64,000 nucleotides of DNA from Bacteroidaceae bacterium (GTDB lineage: Bacteria; Bacteroidota; Bacteroidia; Bacteroidales; Bacteroidaceae). Positions 56,451 to 64,000 of this stretch are shown piece by piece (position 1 is the stretch's first letter; each line of letters begins with the position of its first letter). The DNA is taken from NCBI GenBank assembly GCA_017547385.1, contig JAFYPU010000030.1:1-64000 (forward strand). The letters run 5' to 3'. A program made the position numbers and the translations under genes. The notes beneath the pieces are model-generated. The model searched no databases. It saw only the letters and a list, made by a program, of their open reading frames with translations, and was not told the origin of the DNA.

Positions 56451-56777
56451 CCTCAACGCCGCAATATCCGCAGTGCTTGCAGAAAAATCTGCAGTGCTTG
56501 TAGAAATTTCTGCAAGCACTGCAGATTTTTTCAGCTCCCTAGTTCATATCTCTCACCGCTCCGCGGAGCTTCCGTTCCTTGAAGAAGCAGTGCCTCCGGG
56601 CTGTTTGCTGCAATGACCACACAACAGACCAACGATGCACCTCTGACAAAAAAAACACGGCATTAACATCAAGCAAAAGCAAAAAAACACTAAATTTGCC
56701 TGCAACGTGGGAGTGCCATGCCGGCCTAAGCACACCGACACACCACCCACCTTACCTTTCATTCATACCTACCATTT
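56451..56777. other. Gene-free gap between rsmA and cstA
   Basis: No gene is supported. It holds the 3 x 21-bp module element (56468-56530), a CTCCGCGGAG palindrome (about 56561) and a TAAATTTG -7 element (56691-56698) that may serve cstA. Confidence 0.55.
56468..56530. repeat. 3 x 21-bp module element, locus E
   Basis: Units start at 56468, 56489 and 56510 with cores GTGCTTG, GTGCTTG and AAGCACT. The last two are inverted copies forming a 22-bp near-perfect hairpin (about 56486-56529) followed by T residues, so at this locus it may also end rsmA transcription. Confidence 0.85.
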
Positions 56778-58241
56778 ATGATTTCCTTCATCCTTTGCCT
56801 GCTTGCCCTCGTTGTGGGCTATTTCACCTACGGAAAGTTCATCGAAAAGACATTCGGCCCTGACAACCGCCCCACTCCGGTGCAACAACATGCCGACGGT
56901 GTGGACTATATACGCATGCCGAGGTGGAAAATTTTCATGATACAATTTCTGAACATTGCAGGCCTCGGTCCTATTTTCGGTGCCATTCTGGGAGCCAAAT
57001 TCGGTGCGAGCTGTTTTCTTTGGATTGTGTTGGGAAGTATCTTTGCCGGTGCCATGCACGACTATCTTGCAGCCATGATTTCGCTGCGGCACAACGGCGA
57101 AAGCCTGCCCGAGATTGTGGGGCACTACCTCGGAACAACCACCAAGCAAGTGATGCGCACATTCAGCGTGGTGCTACTGGTGCTCGTGGGGGCTGTGTTT
57201 GTGTCGAGTCCTGCCGCTTTGTTGCACAACCTCCTGCCCGAGACTCTTTCCCTGCAATGGTGGGTCATCATTATCTTCGTTTATTACCTGTTGGCAGCCG
57301 TGCTTCCCATCGACAAAATCATCGGTCGCATTTATCCCCTCTTTGCCGGTGCCCTGTTGTTTATGGCCGCCGGTTTGCTGATTGCCCTGCTGGTGCACCA
57401 CCCTGTGCTGCCCGAATTTTGGGACGGCCTCGGCAATGCTCACCCACAGGCAGAAAGCCTTCCCATTTTCCCCATTCTTTTCGTGAGTGTAGCTTGCGGA
57501 GCCATTTCAGGCTTTCACGCCACGCAGAGCCCGATGATGTGCCGATGCATGCAGCACGAAAAGATGGGTCGCCCCATCTTCTATGGTGCCATGATTGTGG
57601 AAGGCATTGTGGCACTGATATGGGCTGCCGTGGCCACCTATTTCTTTCATTACGAAGGCGGTGCCAACGGTCTGCCGACGGATGCCTACGGCGTGGCTGA
57701 GCCTGTGATTGTGCAGCACATGGCCGTGAAATGGCTGGGCATCGTGGGAGGTGCACTGGCCGTGCTGGGAGTGATTGCCGCACCCATCACCACAGGCGAC
57801 ACCGCCCTACGTTCGGCGCGTCTCATCGTGGCGGACATGCTGCACATCAACCAAGAGAAACTGGGCAAGCGTCTGGCTGTGAGTGCCGTGCTTTTTGCCG
57901 CAACCATGGGCATCATTCTCTACAGCCAAAGCGACAAAGAGGGGTTCGGCGTGATTTGGCGTTATTTCTCATGGGCCAACCAAACTTTGTCGGTCTTCAC
58001 GCTGTGGATGATAACGGTTTACCTGGTGCGCCATCGCAAGTGCTTCTACATCTCTCTGCTGCCGGCTTTGTTCATGACCTGGGTCAGCACCACCTACATC
58101 TGCATTGCCAAAGAATGCATCGGCTTGCCACCCACCATTTCACACCTTGTGGGAATTTTCTCTGTGGTGATTTCACTCCTTTGGTTCGTGAGATGGAAAT
58201 CAAAAAACGTTCGCCCCGACACCCTCGATGCTTTGCCGTAA
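56778..58241 (+). CDS. CstA-family transporter
   Basis: A 487-aa CstA-family membrane protein with about 13 helices. MISFILCLLALVVGYFTYGK at the start and the segments LNIAGLGPIFGAILGA near residue 58, MHDYLAAMISLRHNGES near 95 and GFHATQSPMMCRC near 245 are family hallmarks. Characterised members import peptides or pyruvate under carbon limitation. It is shorter than E. coli CstA (about 700 aa), as is usual in Bacteroidetes. A YgbA-like gene follows after 48 nt. Confidence 0.92.
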   Translation: MISFILCLLALVVGYFTYGKFIEKTFGPDNRPTPVQQHADGVDYIRMPRWKIFMIQFLNIAGLGPIFGAILGAKFGASCFLWIVLGSIFAGAMHDYLAAMISLRHNGESLPEIVGHYLGTTTKQVMRTFSVVLLVLVGAVFVSSPAALLHNLLPETLSLQWWVIIIFVYYLLAAVLPIDKIIGRIYPLFAGALLFMAAGLLIALLVHHPVLPEFWDGLGNAHPQAESLPIFPILFVSVACGAISGFHATQSPMMCRCMQHEKMGRPIFYGAMIVEGIVALIWAAVATYFFHYEGGANGLPTDAYGVAEPVIVQHMAVKWLGIVGGALAVLGVIAAPITTGDTALRSARLIVADMLHINQEKLGKRLAVSAVLFAATMGIILYSQSDKEGFGVIWRYFSWANQTLSVFTLWMITVYLVRHRKCFYISLLPALFMTWVSTTYICIAKECIGLPPTISHLVGIFSVVISLLWFVRWKSKNVRPDTLDALP

Positions 58242-58289
58242 AGCCACACCTTGATTGATTTGTTCCCTGACAAACTCCTCAAAATCCGC

Positions 58290-58598
58290 ATGGCACGCAT
58301 CGAACAAGAAAAGAAAACGGTGGAACGCATGGTGCGCATTTATTGCCGGCACAAAGAGGGCAACAAAGTACTCTGCGACGACTGCAAAAAACTCCTTGAA
58401 TATGCACACAAACGATTGAGCGATTGCAAATTCGGAGAACAGAAAAGCACGTGCAAGCAATGCCCCGTTCATTGCTATCGTCCTGACATGAAACAAAAAA
58501 TACGGGAAGTGATGCGATATGCCGGGCCTCGCATGCTGCTGTTTCACCCATGGGCAGCCCTGCGGCATCTGTGGCAGGAAAGAAAATCCGGCTTTTGA
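58290..58598 (+). CDS. YgbA-like nitrous-oxide-stimulated promoter family protein
   Basis: A 102-aa protein matching the YgbA_NO family. It starts with MARIEQEKKTVERMVRIYC and has cysteines in LCDDCKKLL, CKFGEQKSTCKQCPVHCY and a C-terminal PRMLLFHPWAALRHLW segment. In E. coli, YgbA is linked to recovery from nitrosative stress; the biochemical role is not settled, though the cysteine cluster suggests metal or Fe-S binding. A TTG codon 39 nt upstream is a less likely start. Confidence 0.88.
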   Translation: MARIEQEKKTVERMVRIYCRHKEGNKVLCDDCKKLLEYAHKRLSDCKFGEQKSTCKQCPVHCYRPDMKQKIREVMRYAGPRMLLFHPWAALRHLWQERKSGF

Positions 58599-58635
58599 GA
58601 ACCCCACCATGGCAGCAGTGGCAGGAGAAATGCGC

Positions 58636-59283
58636 TTAACAATTTTCAGTAGAGAGAATATGATGATTGTCTGCTGAAGCATCAACATAATCCAGCATCA
58701 ACAGATAATCGCCCTCTGCCCGTATCGTAGCCTCTGTGGCAAGTGCCTCATTCAGCGTGCCCTGCCACCAAGCATCAAAGCTATATATCGGATAGCGCAA
58801 TCCTTCGCTGCCCAACAGTTCAGCCCCAAAATTGATGATGGAAAGCTGTTGCCCGGGCTGCACGGCAAATGTTTGCGTGCCGCTCATGGGTCGCAATTCA
58901 CAATGGTCGGTAAACATCGCCACACGAATGCCCCGGCGATGATAATCCATCAGCAAAGCAATGTTTCCCAACGTATGACATTCACGCTTTCCTGTGGCTC
59001 CCAAAATTATGATGTTGGTTTCTCCCCTGCCACAAATATAGTTCACGGCCTTAGTCAGGTCATTGGTTTCCTGCTCCCTCACAATGTGAAGACGGTCCGA
59101 AAAGCGCAAACGAACTTCCTCATTCAGTGAGTCGCCATCACCCACAATGGCCAAAGGAATGCCCCCTTCGCTCACAAAACGATTGGCCGCTCCATCACAA
59201 CACACAACGGGAGCACCGGAATGCAGCAAACCGAGTGGCTTCGGATGAGAGGGATAATTGCCATCTGCCAAGAGGATTGTCAT
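58636..59283 (-). CDS. Thiamine diphosphokinase
   Basis: A 215-aa thiamine pyrophosphokinase, converting thiamine and ATP to thiamine diphosphate. Motifs: CCDGAANRF near residue 28, IVGDGDSLNEE near 45 and QETNDLTKAV near 70, followed by ILGATGKRECHTLGN near 90. I start at 59283 (MTILLADGNYPSH); the upstream in-frame Met overlaps the previous gene. It follows the PnuC-like transporter by 23 nt, so transporter and kinase probably work together in thiamine salvage. Confidence 0.93.
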   Translation of the reverse strand: MTILLADGNYPSHPKPLGLLHSGAPVVCCDGAANRFVSEGGIPLAIVGDGDSLNEEVRLRFSDRLHIVREQETNDLTKAVNYICGRGETNIIILGATGKRECHTLGNIALLMDYHRRGIRVAMFTDHCELRPMSGTQTFAVQPGQQLSIINFGAELLGSEGLRYPIYSFDAWWQGTLNEALATEATIRAEGDYLLMLDYVDASADNHHILSTENC

Positions 59284-59306
59284 ACGAAGAATTGTTTCTG
59301 AAAAAA

Positions 59307-59858
59307 TTATTGCGCACTGATGCGTCGCTTCCAATCAAAGTAACCATAAACGGCAATGAGTGCATAAACGGCATAAAGCACTGCCGTGAAATATAGGTCC
59401 TTATATATATATAGGAAAACATAGAGCACATCCACAAAACACCAGACAAGCCATTGTTCCACGTATTTGCGTGAAAGCATCCACATGGCCGCAATGCTCA
59501 GTGCCGTGGTGAAAGCATCGCTATAGGGCACCGTGCTGTCGGTGAAGTGAAGAAGCAAAACGGCAAGTGCTCCAAAACAAATCAGTGCCACGAGCACTAA
59601 GGGCAAATAACAACGTAGCGGCATGCTGCTGATGGGCAATTCTTTTTTCTCGCCTTTGCTGAAAGCCCAAGCCCACCAACCATAGACGGCAGCCAGGATG
59701 TAATAAATCTGAATGCCGCCATCAGCATAAAGACCGGCTTTAAAATAAACCACAGCATAAACCGCCGGCATGATGGCCCCGACAATCCACAGATAGATAC
59801 TGGCACGAAGTTCGAGCCAGAGGTAAAGAAATCCGAGAACAAAGCCTAATATCTCCAT
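59307..59858 (-). CDS. PnuC-family vitamin transporter (probable thiamine transporter PnuT)
   Basis: A 183-aa membrane protein with about seven helices and the PnuC pattern ELRASIYLWIVGAIMPAVY near residue 17 and YYILAAVYGWWAWAF near 52. PnuC-family members take up nicotinamide riboside, thiamine or riboflavin by facilitated diffusion with metabolic trapping. Next to thiamine diphosphokinase, thiamine is the likely substrate, as known for PnuT. No TPP riboswitch is visible in the short upstream gap. Confidence 0.9.
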   Translation of the reverse strand: MEILGFVLGFLYLWLELRASIYLWIVGAIMPAVYAVVYFKAGLYADGGIQIYYILAAVYGWWAWAFSKGEKKELPISSMPLRCYLPLVLVALICFGALAVLLLHFTDSTVPYSDAFTTALSIAAMWMLSRKYVEQWLVWCFVDVLYVFLYIYKDLYFTAVLYAVYALIAVYGYFDWKRRISAQ

Positions 59859-59878
59859 GTTGGCACTGACAGGTTCTT

Positions 59879-59917
59879 AAAAAACAAGCGCAATGCCTCT
59901 TAAGGACAGGCATTGCG
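59879..59917 (-). terminator. Terminator of rsfS-ftsH-cdsA
   Basis: A 10-bp stem (59889-59898 with 59908-59917) and, on the minus strand, a TTGTTTTTT tail lie just after cdsA and before the PnuC-like gene. Confidence 0.85.
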
Positions 59918-59937
59918 ACTATTAAGGGTTGAGACAA

Positions 59938-60783
59938 TCAACATCCGATTAAATAAAAATAAAGCACCGCACCGGGAATGGCCACCAAAGCCGAATCGAA
60001 ACGGTCGAGCATACCGCCATGGCCGGGCAAAATGTTGCCACTGTCCTTGATGCCGAGTTGACGTTTCAGCAGACTTTCCACCAAATCGCCCCACGTGCCA
60101 AACACGCAAACAGTCAGGCCCAGGCCCATCCACTGCCAAAGGAGCATTTTCTCGGGGAAGAAGTGCCACAACAGCACCGCTGCCACCAAACAGAGCACAC
60201 CACCTCCGATGCTGCCCACCCACGATTTTTTGGGCGAAATGCGCTCAAAAAGTTTGGCAGGAAAACGCTTGTGCAGCGCACTGCCCACCAGATAAGCACC
60301 GGTGTCGCTCGTCCAAATGAAGATGAACACCGAAAGCGGATAAATCCATTCGAAACTCACGGAGTTGGTGTAAGCCTGATAGCGGAAAGCCAGCACAGAG
60401 AGCAACGCAAAGGGCAGAGCCACATAGAGTTGGGACGCAAAAGCATAAGCCCAATTCTTCAGCGGATGGGGTTCTTTGCGATAGAGTTCGCTCACAAGCA
60501 GATAAATCAAGGTCAGCACGTAGGGAATGAATTCCTCACTGCCGGTCAGCCCGGAAGCAAAGCCGGCAACAGCAGCCACAAGGTAGAAACCCGCCACCGC
60601 TGCAATGAGACGATTGACCTGCGCTCCGTCGTGGCTGTTTACCAAGGAGGTGAACTCCCAAACACTCAGCACTGTTACCAATAGGAAGAGCACCAAGAAA
60701 CTTATGGGTGAGGCAATTGTGCATCCCACCACCGCCAGCAGGAAAAAGAATCCCGTGATGGCACGTACCAGCATGTTTTTCAT
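59938..60783 (-). CDS. cdsA: Phosphatidate cytidylyltransferase
   Basis: A 281-aa CdsA with about eight helices that makes CDP-diacylglycerol for phospholipid synthesis. The C-terminal signature SLLKRQLGIKDSGNILPGHG followed by GMLDRFDS is intact. Its start overlaps the ftsH stop by 4 nt (ATGA), so it is translationally coupled to ftsH. This order occurs in other Bacteroidetes, from what I recall. Confidence 0.95.
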   Translation of the reverse strand: MKNMLVRAITGFFFLLAVVGCTIASPISFLVLFLLVTVLSVWEFTSLVNSHDGAQVNRLIAAVAGFYLVAAVAGFASGLTGSEEFIPYVLTLIYLLVSELYRKEPHPLKNWAYAFASQLYVALPFALLSVLAFRYQAYTNSVSFEWIYPLSVFIFIWTSDTGAYLVGSALHKRFPAKLFERISPKKSWVGSIGGGVLCLVAAVLLWHFFPEKMLLWQWMGLGLTVCVFGTWGDLVESLLKRQLGIKDSGNILPGHGGMLDRFDSALVAIPGAVLYFYLIGC

Positions 60784-62846
60784 TGCTTGTTCTCTGTTAT
60801 TTCGGTTTCGTTAGTTTCAAAATCTTTCGGCGCAGTGGCCGCTTCAGTCGTTGCATCTGCTGCCTGCTCAGTGCTCTCGGCTGCTGCCACGGGCAATGCC
60901 GGTTGGGCTGCTGACGCTTCGGCTTCGGTCTGCTTCTTCTCGGCACTTTCTTCCAACAACACCTCAGCACGGCTCTTCCAAGGACGCTTGCCAAAGATGT
61001 TTTCCACATCCTCGGTGTAAATCACCTCGCGTTCCACCAACAAGTCGGTGAGTTGGGCATGCTTTGCCCCATTCTCGCTAAGGATGGCCTTGGCACGTTC
61101 ATACTGTTCGGCAATGAGGCGACGCACTTCCCCATCGATTAGTTCGGCTGTTTTGTCGGAATAAGGGCGTTGGAAATAGCTTTCTTGCGCACTATAATAA
61201 CTCACATTGGGCAACAAATCACTCATACCCAGGTAAGCCACCATGGCCGTTACGCGCTTGGTAACCACCTCCAAGTCGTTGAGTGCTCCAAATGAGATGT
61301 GGCCGGTGAAGAGTTCCTCGGCAGCACGACCGCCCAATGTGGCACAAATCTCATCGAGCATTTGCTCTTTCGTGGTATTGGTGCGTTCCTCAGGCAGATA
61401 CCAAGCAGCTCCCAGGGCACGGCCACGCGGCACAATGGTAACCTTGACCAGCGGATTGGCATGCTCGAGCAACCACGACACCGTGGCATGACCGGCTTCA
61501 TGAATGGCCGTGGTCTTCTTTTCCTCGGCTGTCATCACTTGCGTTTTGCGCTCCAAACCTCCGATAATGCGATCCACGGCATCGAGGAAGTCCTGTTTGG
61601 CCACCTGCTTCTTGTCATGGCGGGCTGCGATAAGCGCAGCTTCGTTGCAAACATTGGCAATGTCGGCACCTGAGAATCCGGCTGTTTGTCGAGCCAGGAA
61701 TTCGATATCAAGTCCTTCCTCAAGTTTGAGCGGCTTGAGGTGCACACCGAAAATGTCGATACGCTCTGAGAGATTGGGCAGGTCCACCTGTATCTGACGG
61801 TCGAAACGACCGGCACGGAGCAAAGCCTCATCAAGAATTTCCACGCGGTTGGTGGCAGCAATGATGATAACACCGGAATTGTTGGCAAAACCATCCATCT
61901 CGGTGAGCAACTGGTTGAGTGTGCTCTCGCGCTCGTCATTGCTGTTGAACGTGGGATTCTTTCCACGGGCACGACCTATGGCATCGATTTCGTCAATAAA
62001 GATGATGCACGGGGCTTTCTCCTTGGCCTGACGGAACAAATCGCGCACACGACTGGCACCAACACCCACGAACATTTCAACAAAGTCCGAACCTGCCAAC
62101 GAGAAGAAAGGCACATCGGCCTCGCCTGCCATGGCCTTGGCCAAAAGTGTTTTACCGGTTCCCGGAGGACCGATCAGCAAAGCACCCTTGGGGATTTTAC
62201 CACCCAGTTCGGTGTACTTCTGTGGATTCTTCAGGAAGTCCACAATCTCGCGCACTTCCTGCTTTGCTCCCTCTTGCCCGGCCACATCCTTGAACGTAAC
62301 CTGCGGAGCACCATTGGTTTTCTCGAAAAGCTTGGCCTTGCTCTTGCCCACATTGAAGATGCCTGCCTGTCCGCCGCCACCCATGCGGCGCATGAAGAAC
62401 ATCCAGATGGCCACCAGGATGATGAGCGGCAAAAGGCTTCCCAGCAGGCTGATAAAGAAATTGCTGCTTTCCTCATAGCGCACCTTGCCTTTGTAGCCCG
62501 AAGCATCAAGAAACTCCTGCAACCGGTCCACACTGGGATACTTGGTGGTGCAAGTGGGCTTGGCACCCGTGTTTTTCGTACCGGTTTTGAACACATCACG
62601 CACATGCTGCCCTTCGACCACCATGCGTGCCAAGCCTTCGGTTTTGTCAACGGTGATATCGGCCGTATAGCCTTTCTGCACATATTCCTTGAAGACAGAA
62701 TAATCAATCTGCTTGTTCTGCCCGGTGCCACCGCTCTCTCCCTGATAAAGCATATAGCCCAACACACCGATAACAACGATGTAGAGCCAATTCAGATTGA
62801 AGCGTGGCATTCCGTTTCCCTTCTGCGGGGACTTTTCTTTGCTCAT
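60780..62846 (-). CDS. ftsH: ATP-dependent zinc metalloprotease FtsH
   Basis: A 688-aa FtsH. A first helix (about 16-32), a periplasmic region and a second helix (about 135-155) precede the AAA+ module with [20 protein letters not shown] near residue 228 and [11 protein letters not shown] near 285. The zinc site [16 protein letters not shown] lies near 450. The C-terminal tail (about 640-688) is Ala/Glu-rich and low in complexity. It degrades misfolded membrane proteins and regulators. It starts 71 nt after rsfS and overlaps cdsA by 4 nt. Confidence 0.97.
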   Translation of the reverse strand: MSKEKSPQKGNGMPRFNLNWLYIVVIGVLGYMLYQGESGGTGQNKQIDYSVFKEYVQKGYTADITVDKTEGLARMVVEGQHVRDVFKTGTKNTGAKPTCTTKYPSVDRLQEFLDASGYKGKVRYEESSNFFISLLGSLLPLIILVAIWMFFMRRMGGGGQAGIFNVGKSKAKLFEKTNGAPQVTFKDVAGQEGAKQEVREIVDFLKNPQKYTELGGKIPKGALLIGPPGTGKTLLAKAMAGEADVPFFSLAGSDFVEMFVGVGASRVRDLFRQAKEKAPCIIFIDEIDAIGRARGKNPTFNSNDERESTLNQLLTEMDGFANNSGVIIIAATNRVEILDEALLRAGRFDRQIQVDLPNLSERIDIFGVHLKPLKLEEGLDIEFLARQTAGFSGADIANVCNEAALIAARHDKKQVAKQDFLDAVDRIIGGLERKTQVMTAEEKKTTAIHEAGHATVSWLLEHANPLVKVTIVPRGRALGAAWYLPEERTNTTKEQMLDEICATLGGRAAEELFTGHISFGALNDLEVVTKRVTAMVAYLGMSDLLPNVSYYSAQESYFQRPYSDKTAELIDGEVRRLIAEQYERAKAILSENGAKHAQLTDLLVEREVIYTEDVENIFGKRPWKSRAEVLLEESAEKKQTEAEASAAQPALPVAAAESTEQAADATTEAATAPKDFETNETEITENKQ

Positions 62847-62917
62847 GCTGTTTTTTCGTTTGATAAAATGAAACGGCCGGCCGTTTCAGCACAAGACCGT
62901 TTGTCTGAATGAATAGT

Positions 62918-63289
62918 TTAGTCGAGGTCGGGCACTTCGGTGAGCGTTGCATCGTCCCACAAGTGCTCCAAGTCATAATGTTCGCGCGCCTCCGGCAGGA
63001 ATACATGCACCATCACCGTGCCATAATCGAGTGCCACCCATTCGGCATTCTCTCGGCCCACAACAGCTGCCGGCTTCTCGCCTTCCAACTCACGAGCCAT
63101 ATCCTCCACGCTGCCGGCAATGGCACTCACCTGCTGCGGCGAGCCACCCTGACAAATCACGAAATAACGACTGGGAGCTGTGATGATGTTCTCCATATCG
63201 ACCACAACAATGCCGTGGCCTTTTTTCTCTTGTATGCCTTGCACAATGGCGCGTACCAGTGCTTCTGTGTCTTTAACTTCTTTGCTCAT
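62918..63289 (-). CDS. rsfS: Ribosome silencing factor
   Basis: A 123-aa RsfS that binds uL14 and blocks subunit joining in slow growth. The segments IVQGIQEKKGHGIVVVDM, SRYFVICQGGSPQQV and WVALDYGTVMVHVFLPEARE are typical. I start at 63289, 19 nt downstream of a TAACTTTG element; an alternative Met lies two codons upstream, and the much longer open frame is not family-like. First gene of rsfS-ftsH-cdsA. Confidence 0.93.
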   Translation of the reverse strand: MSKEVKDTEALVRAIVQGIQEKKGHGIVVVDMENIITAPSRYFVICQGGSPQQVSAIAGSVEDMARELEGEKPAAVVGRENAEWVALDYGTVMVHVFLPEAREHYDLEHLWDDATLTEVPDLD

Positions 63290-63307
63290 ATACATATTAA
63301 ATTGCTG

Positions 63308-63315
63308 CAAAGTTA
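63308..63315 (-). promoter_or_regulatory. -7 element upstream of rsfS
   Basis: The minus strand reads TAACTTTG, a perfect TAnnTTTG, 19 nt before the rsfS start. TTTA at 19-nt spacing is a one-mismatch -33. Confidence 0.5.
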
Positions 63316-63441
63316 AAACGATTTCTCCGATTGATAAAACGGGCAAGCACAGAAAGCCCCCGTTTTTTTGTTTTTTATCAATTGAAAGACACCGCAAAGA
63401 CTGTTTCTGCATCATTCTCCAAACAAAAAAACGTGCAAAAA

Positions 63442-63473
63442 TTTGTTTGAAACAAAAAAGCACCTTATCTTTG
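63442..63473 (+). promoter_or_regulatory. Promoter of tRNA-Gln
   Basis: TTTG (63442-63445), 20 nt, then TATCTTTG (63466-63473). It is 47 nt upstream of the mature tRNA; a CGGGAG/CTCCCG hairpin (63488-63504) lies in the leader. Confidence 0.7.
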
Positions 63474-63520
63474 CACCCGTAATTCAACGGGAGGGGCGCT
63501 CCCGATTACAAAAAAGACCT

Positions 63521-63591
63521 TGGGGTATGGTGTAATGGTAACACTACAGATTCTGGTCCTGTCTTTCCTGGTTCGAGTCCGGGTACCCCAA
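63521..63591 (+). tRNA. tRNA-Gln (CUG)
   Basis: A 71-nt cloverleaf starting TGGGGTATGG with acceptor complement TACCCCA, anticodon loop TTCTGGT (anticodon CTG) and T loop GGTTCGAGTCC. CCA is not encoded. The first anticodon-stem pair next to the loop is an A-C mismatch. A promoter precedes and a terminator follows. Confidence 0.93.
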
Positions 63592-63601
63592 CAAACAAAA
63601 G

Positions 63602-63630
63602 GCGTGTCAAGACAACTTGATACGCTTTTT
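63602..63630 (+). terminator. Terminator of tRNA-Gln
   Basis: Arms 63602-63611 and 63616-63625 (GCGTGTCAAG with CTTGATACGC, one wobble), loop ACAA, followed by five T. Confidence 0.85.
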
Positions 63631-63686
63631 GTTTTCTCAGTGCTTGAGTACGACTCGTCTCTCAACGGACTAAACGTGATTTTAAG

Positions 63687-63922
63687 AGAACACGAATTGC
63701 ACTAATTAAACGAATCATCATCAATAGATTAAACACGATTAAACAGTCGGCACGAACATTCGTGCCATTCGAGTTCTTCGTGTTCGGAGACTTAATTAGA
63801 ACACAAATTGCACTAATCAAACGAATTGTCATCAACAGATTAAACATGATTAAACAGTCGGCACGAACATTCGTTCCATTCGAGCTATTCGTGTTCAAAA
63901 ACTGAATTAGAACACGAATTTT
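63687..63922. repeat. 111-bp tandem repeat at the right edge
   Basis: AGAACACGAATTGCACTAAT-type units start at 63687 and 63798, and a third partial unit (AGAACACGAATT) at 63909; both spacings are 111 bp. Each unit also contains an inverted repeat (GGCACGAA/TTCGTGCC in the first copy). Because 111 is a multiple of three, a repeated open frame runs on the minus strand, but it has no sign of being a real protein. The rest to 64000 is gene-free. Confidence 0.85.
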
Positions 63923-64000
63923 CCGAATATAACGAAGCACGTTTCATCCCTACACTCTGTTTGCACCAAAATCTATTCGACAAATTAGTGAAATTCGTGT

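Noticed and set aside
63662-63940. 92-codon minus-strand frame with internal repeats
   Set aside because: It exists only because the 111-bp tandem repeat has a period divisible by three; composition and lack of context argue against a protein.

Overview
The window looks like a chromosomal segment from a member of the Bacteroidales, most likely Prevotellaceae; the species cannot be fixed from the sequence alone. The evidence is the gene families (DUF3822, DUF4250, large DUF349 protein, MG2-domain surface protein, Por/T9SS-like C-terminal tails, CstA of about 490 aa, DAHP synthase fused to chorismate mutase), promoters of the Bacteroidetes type (TTTG, about 19 nt, TAnnTTTG), and the lack of obvious Shine-Dalgarno sequences.

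Layout. 0.4-4.3 kb (minus): DUF4250-VanZ, then DUF3822-rsmD-leuA-small membrane protein. 4.7-12.8 kb (plus): ilvE, DUF975 protein, coiled-coil lipoprotein, secreted subtilisin-like protease, then a compact run xseA-xseB-trmB-Dabb-mrp. 13.2-29.4 kb (minus): a 1425-aa secreted clan-D-like glycoside hydrolase, tRNA-Ser, a porin-like protein, mnmA, groES-groEL, an MG2-domain protein, an exported nitroreductase beside an FMN-binding membrane protein, aroB, a thioesterase and a small acidic protein. 30-34 kb (plus): a complete phenylalanine/tyrosine operon (prephenate dehydratase, aminotransferase, DAHP synthase-chorismate mutase, prephenate dehydrogenase) preceded by a Phe/Tyr-rich leader peptide and an attenuator. 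34-37 kb (minus): DUF349 protein and CorA. 37-40 kb (plus): a long leader with a rod-shaped RNA candidate, then two lipoproteins. 40-48 kb (minus): GH29 fucosidase-GH16 hydrolase operon, SF1 helicase and a secreted protein. 48-52 kb (plus): a 22-bp repeat array, an AlkD-like protein, a GH127-like fragment, dnaA. 52-63.5 kb: pepD, a flippase-like protein, rsmA, cstA-ygbA, thiamine kinase with a PnuC/PnuT transporter, the rsfS-ftsH-cdsA run, tRNA-Gln, and a 111-bp tandem repeat at the right edge.

The most unusual features are regulatory or repetitive rather than protein-coding. (1) A dispersed intergenic family is built from exactly three 21-bp modules (two helical turns) at five loci, with two more divergent four-module loci; the module core occurs in both orientations. 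(2) The Phe/Tyr leader-peptide attenuator has a perfect promoter, seven Phe/Tyr codons in nine, and mutually exclusive hairpins. (3) A 136-nt rod-like inverted-repeat RNA candidate lies upstream of the lipoprotein pair. (4) Four 22-bp palindromic repeats form an iteron-like array about 2.3 kb upstream of dnaA. No IS element, prophage or CRISPR array was seen.
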